Source: Morganella morganii
GTDB lineage: Bacteria; Pseudomonadota; Gammaproteobacteria; Enterobacterales; Enterobacteriaceae
DNA: 64,000 nt
Assembly: GCF_003996855.1 (NCBI RefSeq)
Contig: NZ_NRQY01000001.1
Location: forward strand, 2,258,821-2,322,820
Direction: 5' to 3'
Part shown: piece by piece, positions 46,401-57,561 of the stretch
Numbering within the stretch: position 1 is the stretch's first letter
How the letters are laid out: every line of letters starts with the position of its first letter
Position numbers and translations under genes: made by a program
The notes under the pieces: model-generated
Told to the model about the DNA's origin: nothing
The model's database searches: none
What the model saw: the letters and a program-made list of their open reading frames with translations, nothing else

Positions 46401-46586
46401 TCGACTACCTCAGAAAAAAACTGAAAGATAGCCAATTGTTTCACACTCCCATCATGGGGTAAACCTCTGCACTCAAAATCCTTCCGCCCGCCGCATTTCC
46501 GGCTCTGACGGAAGAAAAGCATCACGCTGCATTAACTGTTCCGGGCTGTGGCAAATTTCCGGGAAAAACACTACACTATTTATCTC

Positions 46587-46676
46587 TCAACGGGGTGCAG
46601 CCCCGGCTTCCAGGCTGGTGCTGCTGAGATAACACCCGAGGAACCTGATCCGGTTAATACCGGCGTAGGGATTTGA
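46587..46676 (+). promoter_or_regulatory. TPP riboswitch (THI element)
   Basis: The conserved thiamine pyrophosphate aptamer motifs are present in order: ACGGGGTGC near 46590, GCTGAGATAACACCC (46623-46637), GAACCTGATC (46641-46650) and ACCGGCGTAGGGA (46659-46671). It lies about 80 bases before the GTG start of thiB and should switch off thiBPQ when TPP is abundant. The 186 bases upstream, to rppH, hold only presumed promoters. Confidence 0.95.
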
Positions 46677-46758
46677 GCCGCCTCTGCTGACAGCACAGCC
46701 TGTCGCCATCATGCTGCACTCAGATCCTTTGCCAATCCTTCCCTTACAGGAGCGCAAA

Positions 46759-47769
46759 GTGTTACATAAACTGACCAGAAATATTATTGCAGGCGGTCTT
46801 GCCGCGCTGTTCTCTTTCCAGGCGGCTGCGGATAACAGCAAACCGGTTCTGACTGTCTATACCTATGACTCATTTGTTGCTGAGTGGGGACCGGGACCGG
46901 AAATTAAGAAAAACTTTGAAGCACAATGCAACTGCGAACTGAAACTCGTCGGTCTGAGCGATGGCGTGACACTGCTGAACCGTCTGCGGATGGAAGGCAA
47001 AAAATCACAGGCAGATATCATCTTAGGTCTGGATAACAACCTGATGCAGGCGGCACTGGATACCGGTCTGTTTAAAGAGAGCAATGTTGATCAGTCAAAA
47101 CTGGTTCTGCCGGTCAAATGGGAAAGTAAAACCTTTATTCCTTATGATTACGGCTGGTTTGCTTTTATCTACAACAAAGACACGCTGCCGAATCCGCCGA
47201 AAAGCATGAAAGAACTGCTTAACAGTGAACAGAAACTGACCATCATTTATCAGGACCCGCGCACCAGCACTCCGGGGCTGGGATTACTGCTGTGGATGGA
47301 AAAACTCTACGGCGATGACGTGGCAGCACAATGGGCCAACATGGCGAAAAAAACCCTGACAGTCACCAAAGGCTGGAGTGAATCCTACGGCCTGTTCCTG
47401 AAAGGGGAGGCGGATCTGGTACTGAGCTACACCTCGTCGCCGGGTTATCACATGCTGGCGGATAACAAAGACAATTATGCCGCGGCACTGTTTGAGGAAG
47501 GACACTATCTTCAGGTGGAAATGGCGGGCGTGCTGGCCTCCTCAAAACAACCGGTACTGGCTGAGCAGTTCATGCAATTTATGCTGACTCCGGATTTCCA
47601 GAAAACGCTGCCGACCACTAACTGGATGTATCCTGTGATTGATATGCCGCTGCCGCCGGTTTACGACAAAATGCCGAAACCGGCCAAAACACTGGAATTT
47701 GATGCCAAAGAAGTGGCGAAAGAGCGTAATCAGTGGATACGGATATGGCAAAACGCAGTCAGTCGCTGA
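46759..47769 (+). CDS. thiB: Thiamine-binding periplasmic protein ThiB
   Basis: This periplasmic binding protein of about 336 residues serves the thiamine/TPP ABC transporter. The signal peptide is IIAGGLAALFSFQAAA, cleaved before DNSKPVLTVYTYDSF. Ligand-binding segments include YDYGWFAFIYNKD and SYTSSPGYHMLADNKDN. I prefer the GTG at 46759, which has AGGAG 7 bases upstream and gives a normal signal peptide; ATG 46711 lies closer to the riboswitch. It overlaps thiP. Confidence 0.94.
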   Translation: MLHKLTRNIIAGGLAALFSFQAAADNSKPVLTVYTYDSFVAEWGPGPEIKKNFEAQCNCELKLVGLSDGVTLLNRLRMEGKKSQADIILGLDNNLMQAALDTGLFKESNVDQSKLVLPVKWESKTFIPYDYGWFAFIYNKDTLPNPPKSMKELLNSEQKLTIIYQDPRTSTPGLGLLLWMEKLYGDDVAAQWANMAKKTLTVTKGWSESYGLFLKGEADLVLSYTSSPGYHMLADNKDNYAAALFEEGHYLQVEMAGVLASSKQPVLAEQFMQFMLTPDFQKTLPTTNWMYPVIDMPLPPVYDKMPKPAKTLEFDAKEVAKERNQWIRIWQNAVSR

Positions 47770-49355
47770 TTGGTGCATATCTGATACCGGGCACGCTGGC
47801 GTCCGGTCTCCTGCTGATTGTTGCTGTCAGCGCTTTCGGGGCGCAGTGGTTTAACACACCGGATACGGACTGGCAGCAGATTTGGGATGACAGCTATCTG
47901 TGGCATGTCGTCCGCTTTACCTTTTGGCAGGCTTTCTTATCTGCCCTGTTTTCCGTTATCCCGGCTGTTTTTCTGGCCCGTGCGCTCTGGCGACGCCGTT
48001 TCCCGGGGCGGACAATTTTCCTGCGGCTATGCGCGATGACACTGGTACTGCCCGTGCTGGTGGCCGTATTCGGTATTTTATCTGTCTACGGACGTAATGG
48101 CTGGCTGGCACATATTTCCGGTTTTCTGGAGCTGGACTATACCTTCTCCCCGTACGGGTTACAGGGCATTCTGCTGGCGCATATCTTCTTTAATATGCCG
48201 CTGGCTACCCGGATGCTGTATCAGCAGCTCGATAATATTGCCGCGGAGCAGAGGCAACTCGCCGCTCAGCTCAATATGAATGAATGGCAGCATTTCCGGA
48301 TTGTGGAATGGCCTTATCTCCGGCGTCAGTTACTCCCGACTGCCGCACTGATTTTTATGCTCTGCTTTGCCAGTTTTGCCACGGTGCTCGCACTGGGCGG
48401 CGGCCCGGCGGCAACAACTATTGAACTGGCAATTTATCAGGCACTGAATTATGACTTTGATATCGGCCGTGCTGCGCTGCTGGCACTGATTCAGCTGGTG
48501 TGCTGTCTCGGGCTGGTGCTGGTCAGTCAGCGTCTGTCAGGGCATTTTTCTGTCGGATTCACCCAATCACTGCAATGGCGCAATCCGCAGGATACACCAC
48601 TGCGCAAACTGGCTGACGGCCTGATCATCCTCTGTGCCCTGCTGTTCCTGCTGCCGCCGTTTTTTGCCATTATCACTGACGGCCTGAACCCGGGAGCGTT
48701 GCAGGTAGTGCAGCAACCGGCGCTGTGGCGGTCATTTTTCACCTCACTCGGTATTGCGCTGGCCTCGGGTTTTATCTGTGTGCTGCTGACCATGATGCTG
48801 CTGTGGAGCAGCCGTGAGCTGCGCCTGCGGCAGGCGGTCAGAGCGGGACAGGCCATGGAGCTTTCCGGGCTGGTTATCCTCGCGATGCCGGGAATTGTTC
48901 TGGCCACCGGGTTTTTCCTGCTGCTCAACAGCACGACCGGCATCACGGATTTAGGTTCGCTCCCTTACGGGCTGGTCATCCTGACCAATGCGCTGATGGC
49001 TGTTCCTTATGCACTGAAAGTGCTGGATAACCCGATGCGCGACCTGGCTGAACGCTATAACCCGCTCTGTCTCTCACTGAATATCAGCGGATTCAACCGG
49101 CTGAAACTGATTGAACTGCGGGCGCTGCGTAACCCGCTGGCACAGGCGGTGGCCTTTGCCAGCGTGCTGTCTGTCGGGGATTTTGGTGTGATAGCCCTGT
49201 TCGGTAATGAAGACTTCCGCACACTGCCGTTCTATCTTTATCAGCAGATCGGTGCTTACCGCAATGCGGATGCCGCCGTTACCGCACTGATTCTGTTTTT
49301 ACTCTGTTTCGGGCTGTTTACCATTCTGGAACGTCTGCTGGGGAAACGCCCATGA
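47745..49355 (+). CDS. thiP: Thiamine ABC transporter permease ThiP
   Basis: This permease of about 536 residues is two fused halves, each with about six membrane helices and an EAA-type loop. The first loop is near [17 protein letters not shown], the second near [18 protein letters not shown]. It overlaps thiB by 25 bases and thiQ by 4. A GTG at 47733 would add four residues. Confidence 0.95.
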   Translation: MAKRSQSLIGAYLIPGTLASGLLLIVAVSAFGAQWFNTPDTDWQQIWDDSYLWHVVRFTFWQAFLSALFSVIPAVFLARALWRRRFPGRTIFLRLCAMTLVLPVLVAVFGILSVYGRNGWLAHISGFLELDYTFSPYGLQGILLAHIFFNMPLATRMLYQQLDNIAAEQRQLAAQLNMNEWQHFRIVEWPYLRRQLLPTAALIFMLCFASFATVLALGGGPAATTIELAIYQALNYDFDIGRAALLALIQLVCCLGLVLVSQRLSGHFSVGFTQSLQWRNPQDTPLRKLADGLIILCALLFLLPPFFAIITDGLNPGALQVVQQPALWRSFFTSLGIALASGFICVLLTMMLLWSSRELRLRQAVRAGQAMELSGLVILAMPGIVLATGFFLLLNSTTGITDLGSLPYGLVILTNALMAVPYALKVLDNPMRDLAERYNPLCLSLNISGFNRLKLIELRALRNPLAQAVAFASVLSVGDFGVIALFGNEDFRTLPFYLYQQIGAYRNADAAVTALILFLLCFGLFTILERLLGKRP

Positions 49356-50050
49356 TTTATCTGGATCATATTCTTTACCGCTATCAGCAACAGACAATGA
49401 ATTTTGATTTTTCGGTTACCGCCGGGGAGAAAATTGCCATCCTCGGCCCGAGCGGGGCGGGTAAAAGTACCCTGCTGTCACTGATTGCCGGCTTCCAGTT
49501 TGCCGAAAGCGGCACTATCCGGCTTAATGGCGAAGATCACACCCGGACACCACCCGCCATGCGCCCGGTGTCCATGCTGTTTCAGGAAAATAATCTGTTT
49601 GCTCACCTGACAGCGGAGCAGAATATCGCCCTCGGTTTTCATCCCGGCATGAAACTGAATGCAGAGCAGAAGGTACAACTGGTACAGATTGCTGAACAGG
49701 TTTCGCTGACACCACTACTAAAACGTCTGCCGTCACAGCTTTCCGGCGGCCAGCGTCAGCGGGTGGCACTGGCGAGGTGTCTGGTGCGCTCTCAGCCGGT
49801 TTTACTGCTGGATGAGCCTTTCTCCGCACTGGACCCGGCATTGCGCAATGAAATGCTGACCCTGCTGGAAACAATTTGTGCTTCACGGAAACTGACACTG
49901 ATGATGGTATCCCACAATACAGATGACGCAGCCAGAATTGCCCCCCGCGCAATGGTGGTGGATAACGGCACCATTGCCTTTGACGGCAGCACCGCCGCCC
50001 TGATCAGCGGTAAAGTGCCGCAAGCCTGGCTCCTCGGTATCCGTCCGTAA
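49352..50050 (+). CDS. thiQ: Thiamine ABC transporter ATPase ThiQ
   Basis: This 232-residue ABC ATPase powers thiamine import. Walker A is [15 protein letters not shown], the Q-loop [13 protein letters not shown], the signature [16 protein letters not shown], Walker [13 protein letters not shown] and the switch His MVSHN. It is the last gene of thiBPQ and starts in the ATGA overlap with thiP. Confidence 0.96.
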   Translation: MIYLDHILYRYQQQTMNFDFSVTAGEKIAILGPSGAGKSTLLSLIAGFQFAESGTIRLNGEDHTRTPPAMRPVSMLFQENNLFAHLTAEQNIALGFHPGMKLNAEQKVQLVQIAEQVSLTPLLKRLPSQLSGGQRQRVALARCLVRSQPVLLLDEPFSALDPALRNEMLTLLETICASRKLTLMMVSHNTDDAARIAPRAMVVDNGTIAFDGSTAALISGKVPQAWLLGIRP

Positions 50051-50063
50051 ACCGCACCTTAAA

Positions 50064-50095
50064 TACTGTATATATCCACACCACTCTGCTATAGT
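50064..50095 (+). promoter_or_regulatory. polB promoter with a LexA-like box
   Basis: TACTGTATATATCCACAC (50064-50081) matches the first half of the LexA consensus fully; the second half reads CAC instead of CAG. An extended -10, TGCTATAGT (50087-50095), follows. The LexA box overlaps the -35 region, as expected for SOS control of polB in E. coli. Confidence 0.6.
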
Positions 50096-50122
50096 TATTT
50101 TTTAATCAGCAGAACGGACAAA

Positions 50123-52498
50123 ATGATGGCAGGGCACAACAATTTTCCCTCCCGTCAGGTGGCAGCACCGGCGGAAGCCGGTTTTATTCTGACCCGTCAC
50201 TGGTCTGATACCCCGCGCGGTATTGCGGTCAGCTACTGGCTGGCGACGGATAACGGGCCGCGGCATGTCTCTGTTCCGCTGCAACAGGCTGTCGGCTTTG
50301 TCCCGCACCGGGAACTGGCGGAAAGCCGTCCGCTGATTAATAACATCCCCGGCGCCACACTGACGGCGCGCCCGCTGAAGGATTTTCATCAGGATGATGT
50401 CAGTGCTGTTTACTGCCGCCAGTACCGCCAGTTACAGCAACTGGAAAAACAGCTCGGCGAACAGCATCTGCACCTTTATGAAGCGGATATCCGCCCCTGT
50501 GAACGCTACCTGATGGAGCGCTTTATCACCGCTGCTGTCTGGGTACAGCCACAGGCGGATGGCCATGTTCTGATGAAGCCGCATCCGGATTACCGCCCGC
50601 CGCTGAAAATCGTGTCTCTGGATATCGAAACCACTGAATTCGGAGACCTGTACTCCATCGGACTCTCCGGTTGCGGAGCGGATACTGTTTTTATGCTCGG
50701 TCCGGAAAACGGCACACCACTGACCAATCCGGATTTCACACTGGAGTATGTCCCGCGCCGTCCTGATCTGCTTCACCGCCTGAATCAGTGGCTGGCAGAG
50801 CATGATCCGGACATGATAATCGGCTGGAGCCTGATCCAGTTTGATCTGCGCATTTTGCAGCGCCATGCGGAAAAGTATCAGATCCCGCTGATTTTCGGCC
50901 GTAATAATGCCCCGCTCTCCTGGCGGGAGCACGGCTTCAAACCCGGTCAATTTTTTGCCGGTGCCCCCGGACGGCTGATTATTGACGGCATCGATGCCCT
51001 GAAAGCCGCTACCTGGCAGTTCCCGTCTTTCAGTCTGGAGGCTGTGTCTCAGGCGCTGCTCGGAGAGGGTAAAGACAGCGATTCCCCGTATGACCGTATG
51101 GATGAAATCAACCGTCGTTTCCGTGAGGATAAACCGGCACTGGCACGTTATAACCTTCAGGACTGTCGTCTGGTCAGCCGGATTTTTGAACACACCCATC
51201 TGACGGAATTCCTGCTGGCGCGAGCCGCCGTAACCGGACTGGCACCGGATCGCATGGGCGGCTCGGTGGCCGCCTTTACTCATCTCTATCTGCCGCTGAT
51301 GCACCGTAAAGGGTACGTCGCACCTGATCCCGGCGAAAAACCCGGCGAACCGATTCCGGGCGGTTTTGTGATGGATTCTGTCCCCGGATTATATGACTCT
51401 GTAGTGGTATTAGATTTCAAAAGCCTGTATCCCTCCATTATCCGAACCTTTCTGATTGATCCGATCGGCATGGTCGAAGGTCTTGCGGCACCGGAACACG
51501 CTGTTCCCGGGTTTAAGGGCGCGTATTTTTCCAGGGAAATAAACTGTCTGCCGGATATCGTCAACCGCATCTGGCATGAGCGGGACATGGCGAAACTGGC
51601 CGGAGATAAACCGCTGTCACAGGCACTGAAAATTATTATGAACGCGTTTTGTGGTGTTCTGGGTGCCGCCGGATGCCGTTTTTATGATCCGCGCCTGACA
51701 TCCTCCGTCACCATGCGCGGGCACGATATCATGCGCAAAACCCGCATTATTATTGAATCTCTGGGTTATCAGGTCATTTATGGTGATACGGATTCCACCT
51801 TTGTCTGGCTGAAAAACGCTCACAGTGAAGCTGATGCGCAACGTATCGGGCGCTGGCTGGTAGAAGAGATCAATCAGTGGTGGCATACACATTTGCAGGA
51901 TGAATACGGGCTGGCTTCTGCTCTGGAAATCGAGTACGAAACCCACTACCGGCGTTTTCTGATGCCGACGATCCGCGGAACAGACCTCGGCAGTAAAAAA
52001 CGGTATGCGGGGCTTTCCGGGGATAAAATGGTTTTTCGCGGGCTGGAGACTGTCCGCAGTGACTGGACACCCCTTGCACAGCATTTCCAGCAAATCCTGT
52101 ACCGGCTGATTTTCGATAAAATGCCGTACCAGCAGTTTATCCGCGATTATGTCCGTGACACACTCGCCGGCCGCTACGATGACCGGCTGGTTTACCGCAA
52201 GCGCCTGCGCCGCCCGCTGGCGGATTATCAGCGTAATGTGCCGCCTCATGTCAAAGCAGCCAGAATGGCAGATGAGTATAATGTCCGCATGAACCGGCCT
52301 CCGCAGTATCAGCGCGGAGCCGGGATAAGCTATATCATCACCCGCGCCGGACCGCAGCCGCTGGAAATTCTGACGGCACCGCCGGACTATGAGCATTACA
52401 TTAATAAGCAACTGATGCCGATAGCCGATGCCATTCTGCCCTTCCTGGAGGATGACTTCACCACATTGTTAACCGGGCAATTATTGATACCATTTTAA
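50123..52498 (+). CDS. polB: DNA polymerase II
   Basis: This 791-residue family B, SOS-induced polymerase has proofreading activity. The exonuclease motif is [16 protein letters not shown]. Polymerase motif A is [15 protein letters not shown], motif [15 protein letters not shown] and motif [15 protein letters not shown]. coli Pol II is 783 aa. ATG 50123 opens MMAGHNNF. Confidence 0.96.
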   Translation: MMAGHNNFPSRQVAAPAEAGFILTRHWSDTPRGIAVSYWLATDNGPRHVSVPLQQAVGFVPHRELAESRPLINNIPGATLTARPLKDFHQDDVSAVYCRQYRQLQQLEKQLGEQHLHLYEADIRPCERYLMERFITAAVWVQPQADGHVLMKPHPDYRPPLKIVSLDIETTEFGDLYSIGLSGCGADTVFMLGPENGTPLTNPDFTLEYVPRRPDLLHRLNQWLAEHDPDMIIGWSLIQFDLRILQRHAEKYQIPLIFGRNNAPLSWREHGFKPGQFFAGAPGRLIIDGIDALKAATWQFPSFSLEAVSQALLGEGKDSDSPYDRMDEINRRFREDKPALARYNLQDCRLVSRIFEHTHLTEFLLARAAVTGLAPDRMGGSVAAFTHLYLPLMHRKGYVAPDPGEKPGEPIPGGFVMDSVPGLYDSVVVLDFKSLYPSIIRTFLIDPIGMVEGLAAPEHAVPGFKGAYFSREINCLPDIVNRIWHERDMAKLAGDKPLSQALKIIMNAFCGVLGAAGCRFYDPRLTSSVTMRGHDIMRKTRIIIESLGYQVIYGDTDSTFVWLKNAHSEADAQRIGRWLVEEINQWWHTHLQDEYGLASALEIEYETHYRRFLMPTIRGTDLGSKKRYAGLSGDKMVFRGLETVRSDWTPLAQHFQQILYRLIFDKMPYQQFIRDYVRDTLAGRYDDRLVYRKRLRRPLADYQRNVPPHVKAARMADEYNVRMNRPPQYQRGAGISYIITRAGPQPLEILTAPPDYEHYINKQLMPIADAILPFLEDDFTTLLTGQLLIPF

Positions 52499-52563
52499 TT
52501 TTGCCATTTTACAGGTGACGATGCGGATCTTATGGATTAACATAGCGCCCCTTTACTGCTTTT

Positions 52564-52619
52564 AACACCGGAGCAGAATGATGCAGCTGACGCTGCTGCT
52601 CTGACTGGCGGTGTTTTTT
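52564..52619 (+). terminator. Terminator after polB
   Basis: AACACCG (52564-52570) pairs with CGGTGTT (52609-52615), followed by a T-run. The inner loop contains further pairing (AGCAG with CTGCT). The remaining gap to rapA holds nothing else recognisable. Confidence 0.75.
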
Positions 52620-52710
52620 CCGGTGAATACAACGCCGTTTTTGTATCACCGGTAATGATATCCACAGCATTTGTCTAATTAGCCCTGAATAACAGAATCG
52701 AGCCAAAAAT

Positions 52711-55617
52711 ATGCCGTTTACTCTTGGTCAACGCTGGATAAGCGATACTGAAAGCGAGCTCGGATTAGGTACAGTTGTATCTGTCGATGCCCGGATGATC
52801 ACCCTTCTTTTCCCGGCTACCGGTGAAAACCGTCTCTATGCCGCAGCCGATGCCCCTATCACCCGTGTGATGTTCAACGAAGGGGATACCGTCACCAGTC
52901 ACGAAGGCTGGCAGCTCAGTGTGACCGCCGTTGAAGAGAGCGACGGATTATTAACCTATACCGGGCAGCGTACTGATACCGGAGAAGATAATGTCCGCCT
53001 GCGCGAAGTGTTTCTCGACAGCAAACTGACATTCAATAAACCGCAGGATCGCCTGTTTGCCGGTCAGATTGACCGGATGGATCGCTTTGCACTGCGCTAC
53101 CGCGCCCGTAAATTTCTGAGTGAAGAGTACCGCCGCGCCACCAGCGGCCTGCGCGGTATCCGCGCCAGTCTGATCCCGCATCAGCTGTTTATCGCCAATG
53201 AAGTCGGCAAGCGCCACGCACCGCGCGTCCTGCTGGCGGACGAAGTTGGTCTGGGTAAAACCATTGAAGCCGGGATGATTATCCATCAGCAGTTAATGGC
53301 CGGACGCGCCGAGCGTATCCTGGTTATCGTACCGGAAAGCCTCCAGTACCAGTGGCTGGTGGAAATGCTGCGCCGCTTCAATCTGCGTTTTTCGCTGTTC
53401 GATGACAGCCGTTATACCGAAGCACAGCACGAGAGTGACAACCCGTTTGAGACCGAACAGCTGGTATTGTGCTCACTGGATTTTGTCCGCAAAAGCAAAC
53501 CGCGTTTTGAGCACCTTGCTGAAGCCGGCTGGGATATGCTGGTGGTGGATGAAGCACACCATCTGGTCTGGAGTGAAGACGCACCAAGCCGTGAGTATCA
53601 GGTGATTGAAACCCTGGCAGAAAGTATTCCGTCTGTACTGCTGCTGACCGCCACCCCGGAACAGCTGGGCATGGAGAGTCACTTTGCACGCCTGCGGCTG
53701 CTGGACCCGAACCGTTTCCATGACTTTGAAACCTTTGTTGACGAACAGCAGAAATATCAGCCGGTTGCCGATGCTGTCACGCTGCTGCTCGACCGCGCAC
53801 CGCTGACCAAAGACCAGCAGAATGCCATTCATGACCTGATCACCGAACAGGATATTGAGCCGCTGCTGAAAGCCGCCAATACCGACAGTGAAGACGGCGA
53901 GAATGCCCGCCGCGAGCTTATCAGTATGCTGATGGACAGACACGGCACCAGCCGCCTGCTGTTCCGTAACACCCGTAACGGTGTGAAAGGCTTCCCGCGC
54001 CGCGAACTGAAAGCGATTAAAATGCCGCTGCCGGCACAGTATCAGACCGCCATTAAAGTTGCCGGGATTATGGGCAGCAAGAAAACCACCGAAGTCAAAG
54101 CCCGTGAGATGCTCTATCCGGAGCAGATTTATCAGGAATTTGAAGGCGAAAATGCCACCTGGTGGAACTTCGACCCGCGTGTTGAATGGCTGCTCGGCTT
54201 TCTGCTGGCAAACCGCAATGAAAAAGTGCTGGTGATTTGCGCCCAAGCCGCAACCGCCCTGCAACTGGAACAGGTATTGCGCGAGCGTGAAGGTATCCAT
54301 GCTGCTGTTTTTCATGAAAATATGTCTCTGCTGGAACGCGACCGGGCTGCGGCCTACTTTGCCTCCGAAGAGCAAGGCGCACAAGTGCTGCTCTGCTCAG
54401 AAATCGGTTCTGAAGGGCGTAACTTCCAGTTTGCCAACCAGCTGGTGATGTTCGATCTGCCGTTTAACCCGGATCTGCTTGAACAGCGTATCGGGCGTCT
54501 CGACCGTATCGGCCAGAAACGCGATATTCAGATTAGCATTCCGTATCTGGAAAATACCGCACAAGCCGTGCTGCTGCGCTGGTTCCACGAGGGGCTGGAC
54601 GCTTTTGAATATACCTGTCCGACCGGCCGCACCATCTACGATCGCTATTACGACAGACTGATTAACCTGATGGCAAATCCGTCAGATCTCAGTGATTTTG
54701 ATGAGTTTATCGCCGAATGCCGTAAAACCCATGATGCCCTGAAACAGGAACTGGAACAGGGTCGTGACCGTCTGCTGGAAATGCATTCCAACGGCGGCGA
54801 AGCCGGTAATGAGCTGGCCGCTGAAATCGCGGATCAGGATGAAGATACCGAGCTGGTTACCTTTGCCCTGAATCTGTTTGATATTGTCGGCATCAACCAG
54901 GATGACCGCAGCGATAACATGATCGCCCTGACCCCTTCTGATCATATGCTGGTGCCGGATTTTCCGGGTCTGCCGGAAGACGGCTGCACCATCACTTTTA
55001 AACGTGAGCAGGCATTGTCCCGCGAGGATACCCAGTTTATCAGCTGGGAACACCCGATTATCCGCAACGGCCTGGATCTGATACTGTCCGGCGATACCGG
55101 CAGTTGTGCGGTATCGGTGCTGAAAAATAAAGCCCTGCCGGTCGGTACACTGCTGACAGAGCTGATTTATGTGGTAGAAGCCCAGGCGCCGAAAAATTTG
55201 CAGCTGACCCGCTTCCTGCCGCCGACACCGGTGCGCCTGCTGATGGACGTAAAAGGTAATAACCTGGCGTCTCAGGTGGAATTTGAGAGTTTTAACCGCC
55301 AGCTGAATGCCGTGAACCGCCATACCGGCAGTAAGTTTGTCAATGCTGTCCAAAATGAGGTGCATCAGGTTCTGCGTCTGTCCGAAGAGGTTATTGCCGG
55401 TGAGGCCCGTGAACGGATTACCGCAGCGAAAGCAATGGCAGATCAGCACCTTACTCTGGAGCATAACCGCCTGCTGGCACTGAGATCGGTTAACCCGAAT
55501 ATCCGTGATGATGAGCTTGATGCCATTGAAGAAGAACGTCAGCAAATCCTGTCACATCTGGACGATGCTAACTGGCGCCTTGATGCTATCCGCCTGATTG
55601 TCGTTTCGCATCAGTAA
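52711..55617 (+). CDS. rapA: RNA polymerase-associated ATPase RapA
   Basis: This 968-residue Swi2/Snf2 ATPase (same length as E. coli RapA) frees stalled RNA polymerase. Two N-terminal Tudor-like domains (about residues 1-110) open with [20 protein letters not shown]. Walker A is [18 protein letters not shown], motif [13 protein letters not shown], motif [18 protein letters not shown] and motif [17 protein letters not shown]. It stands alone between polB and rluA. Confidence 0.97.
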   Translation: MPFTLGQRWISDTESELGLGTVVSVDARMITLLFPATGENRLYAAADAPITRVMFNEGDTVTSHEGWQLSVTAVEESDGLLTYTGQRTDTGEDNVRLREVFLDSKLTFNKPQDRLFAGQIDRMDRFALRYRARKFLSEEYRRATSGLRGIRASLIPHQLFIANEVGKRHAPRVLLADEVGLGKTIEAGMIIHQQLMAGRAERILVIVPESLQYQWLVEMLRRFNLRFSLFDDSRYTEAQHESDNPFETEQLVLCSLDFVRKSKPRFEHLAEAGWDMLVVDEAHHLVWSEDAPSREYQVIETLAESIPSVLLLTATPEQLGMESHFARLRLLDPNRFHDFETFVDEQQKYQPVADAVTLLLDRAPLTKDQQNAIHDLITEQDIEPLLKAANTDSEDGENARRELISMLMDRHGTSRLLFRNTRNGVKGFPRRELKAIKMPLPAQYQTAIKVAGIMGSKKTTEVKAREMLYPEQIYQEFEGENATWWNFDPRVEWLLGFLLANRNEKVLVICAQAATALQLEQVLREREGIHAAVFHENMSLLERDRAAAYFASEEQGAQVLLCSEIGSEGRNFQFANQLVMFDLPFNPDLLEQRIGRLDRIGQKRDIQISIPYLENTAQAVLLRWFHEGLDAFEYTCPTGRTIYDRYYDRLINLMANPSDLSDFDEFIAECRKTHDALKQELEQGRDRLLEMHSNGGEAGNELAAEIADQDEDTELVTFALNLFDIVGINQDDRSDNMIALTPSDHMLVPDFPGLPEDGCTITFKREQALSREDTQFISWEHPIIRNGLDLILSGDTGSCAVSVLKNKALPVGTLLTELIYVVEAQAPKNLQLTRFLPPTPVRLLMDVKGNNLASQVEFESFNRQLNAVNRHTGSKFVNAVQNEVHQVLRLSEEVIAGEARERITAAKAMADQHLTLEHNRLLALRSVNPNIRDDELDAIEEERQQILSHLDDANWRLDAIRLIVVSHQ

Positions 55618-55624
55618 CCTGTAT

Positions 55625-55657
55625 CCCGGCAGAGAGTGTCTGCCGGGTCTCTCATTT
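55625..55657 (+). terminator. Terminator-like hairpin between rapA and rluA
   Basis: CCCGGCAGA and TCTGCCGGG (55625-55633 with 55639-55647) form a perfect 9-bp stem with a 5-base loop. The following T's are interrupted (TCTCTCATTT), and rluA starts within about 20 bases, so termination may be partial. Confidence 0.6.
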
Positions 55658-55667
55658 GGTGATCCTC

Positions 55668-56324
55668 ATGCTAATGGAACCCTACAACCCTCCCGCCGAC
55701 CCCTGGCTGAATATTCTCTGGCAGGATGAAAGCATCATTGTGGTGAATAAACCAAGCGGATTGCTTTCCGTTCCCGGCCGGGCACCGGAACATAAAGACA
55801 GTGTGATGACGCGCATTCAGCGTGATTATCCTTCTGCTGAATCTGTTCATCGCCTTGATATGGCCACCAGCGGCATTATTGTGGTCGCACTGACCAAAGC
55901 GGCTGAGCGGGAGCTTAAACGTCAGTTCCGCGAACGGGAGCCGAAAAAAACCTATGTCGCCCGTGTATGGGGGCGGCTGGAGCCGGAAACCGGCATGGTG
56001 GATTTACCGCTGATTTGTGACTGGCCTAACCGGCCGAAACAGAAAGTGTGTTTTGAAACCGGCAAACCGGCTCAGACAGGTTATGAAGTGCTGGAATATG
56101 AGGAAAATGCCACCCGGGTAAGGCTGTTTCCGGTCACCGGACGCTCACATCAGTTACGGGTACATATGCTGGCGCTGGGACATCCGATTCTGGGCGACCG
56201 TTTTTATGCACACGATGATGCAAGAACCGCAGCGCCCCGGTTGCAGCTTCATGCAGAGGCGCTGTCTGTCACACATCCGGCAAACGGCAAGCCGATGCAT
56301 TTTACTTGTAAATCAGAATTTTAG
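55668..56324 (+). CDS. rluA: Dual-specificity rRNA/tRNA pseudouridine synthase RluA
   Basis: This enzyme of about 218 residues makes pseudouridine 746 in 23S rRNA and 32 in tRNAs. The catalytic Asp is in SVHRLDMATSGIIV (about residue 65). The protein is closely like E. coli RluA (NKPSGLLSVPGR, LICDWPNRPKQKVC, TGRSHQLRVHMLALGHPIL). ATG 55668 or 55674 is the likely start; the frame runs back to 55656 through non-ATG codons. Confidence 0.95.
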   Translation: MLMEPYNPPADPWLNILWQDESIIVVNKPSGLLSVPGRAPEHKDSVMTRIQRDYPSAESVHRLDMATSGIIVVALTKAAERELKRQFREREPKKTYVARVWGRLEPETGMVDLPLICDWPNRPKQKVCFETGKPAQTGYEVLEYEENATRVRLFPVTGRSHQLRVHMLALGHPILGDRFYAHDDARTAAPRLQLHAEALSVTHPANGKPMHFTCKSEF

Positions 56325-56413
56325 TGGATTAACACGGTCACCGAATTCATTGAGGCAAGAATCAGGCAAAGTGCTAATCCCGCAACTCCGATAAGAACAC
56401 GGGTATTGGCCAT
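56321..56413 (-). CDS. Candidate 30-residue single-span membrane peptide
   Basis: The minus strand encodes a 30-codon frame, MANTRVLIGVAGLALCLILA then SMNSVTVLIH. It has one strongly hydrophobic helix (residues 6-20) after a positively charged N-terminus. AAGGA lies about 9 bases before the ATG, and an AT-rich stretch with TATAAA lies about 60 bases upstream. The stop overlaps the rluA stop by four bases, convergent. This looks like a small inner-membrane protein of unknown role. It is below usual gene-finding limits and rests on composition and signals only. Confidence 0.5.
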   Translation of the reverse strand: MANTRVLIGVAGLALCLILASMNSVTVLIH

Positions 56414-56560
56414 GGATCATATCCTTAACATATTTAATAAAATATTTACGTAATTTTTCAACCACATTTATATTTTATAGCAATGATATGAAAAGAATAT
56501 GATCCGCCCTGCACTTTCCCGGCAACACGTTTTACACCTTAAAAACAGCATTAAACCAGA

Positions 56561-57382
56561 TTATTTAAAGCCTTTCTCTTTTTTAATGAGATCATATGCT
56601 GCCTGGATAGATTGCGCTTTCTCTTTCGCCAGTTCCATCATTTCCGGTGGTAATCCTTTCGCCACCAGTTTATCGGGGTGATGCTCACTCATCAGCTTGC
56701 GGTAAGCACGTTTGATGACTGTGCTGTCATCACTTTCTTTCACACCCAGCACCCGGTAAGCTGCGGCAAGGTCTGCGGTCTGATCACGGTAATAACCCTG
56801 CTGAGACTGCTGCTGCCGGTTACTACTCTGTGCCCCGCCGTGCATCTGCGCCTGCATCATCGCCAGCACATTTTCAAACTGATGGCGCGGGATACCCAGC
56901 TCTTCGGCAATCACCAGAAGCACCTGCCGCTCGTTCGGATGCAGTTCCCCGTCACCGAACGCTGCCTGGATCTGGATTTCCAGAAACATGCGCAGCAAAT
57001 CCGCCCGCCCGTAGCAGGCACGGCGTAACTGACGCAATGCATCACGCAGCGGGAAACCGGCTGCTTTACCTTCACGGAACGCATTCTGAGCCAGTGTCCG
57101 CGCACTGCCGTGCAGCTGCATGCGATCCATCAGGGCAGTAGCCAGATAAATATCAGATTCTGTTACACGGCCTTTTGATTTGGTCAGATGCCCGAGAATC
57201 TGAAAGGTGGTAGTGAAAAAGAGTGCCTGCCTGGACTGATTATTGCTGAATGAGCCGCCTGATTGCTGACTGCGGACTTTATCAATCGCATGACCAATAA
57301 GAAAACCGAGAAAAATACCCCAAAAACCGGCCCCGGATGCCATGCCTAATAAAATTCCGATGATTTTTCCCAAATAGTGCAT
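56561..57382 (-). CDS. djlA: Co-chaperone DjlA
   Basis: This 273-residue membrane-anchored DnaJ-like protein works with DnaK. One N-terminal membrane segment ([19 protein letters not shown]) has the Gly-rich pattern needed for dimerisation in E. coli. A TerB-like central domain (about residues 55-175) follows. The C-terminal J domain carries the invariant HPD in [16 protein letters not shown]. It is divergent from lptD, as in E. coli. Confidence 0.96.
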   Translation of the reverse strand: MHYLGKIIGILLGMASGAGFWGIFLGFLIGHAIDKVRSQQSGGSFSNNQSRQALFFTTTFQILGHLTKSKGRVTESDIYLATALMDRMQLHGSARTLAQNAFREGKAAGFPLRDALRQLRRACYGRADLLRMFLEIQIQAAFGDGELHPNERQVLLVIAEELGIPRHQFENVLAMMQAQMHGGAQSSNRQQQSQQGYYRDQTADLAAAYRVLGVKESDDSTVIKRAYRKLMSEHHPDKLVAKGLPPEMMELAKEKAQSIQAAYDLIKKEKGFK

Positions 57383-57561
57383 ATACTCCTCAATTCAACA
57401 ATGCCCTTGGCGCAATTTTGCATTATCATACTACCCATTCTGTACGATGCCTAACGCCATTTGGATACGTGAACGTGTTTCACGCGCGCTCTTTTTTCGT
57501 GTAAATTAGGCCTTTGGCGTTCGGGCAATGTGCTACCGAGGACGGAATTGTAGACATACTT

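Noticed and set aside
50432..51304. 290-codon minus-strand frame opposite polB
   Set aside because: It is antisense to the exonuclease domain of Pol II and shows no independent start signals.
53473..54384. 303-codon minus-strand frame opposite rapA
   Set aside because: It is antisense to the conserved helicase domain of RapA and rich in Gln/His/Arg, with no family resemblance.
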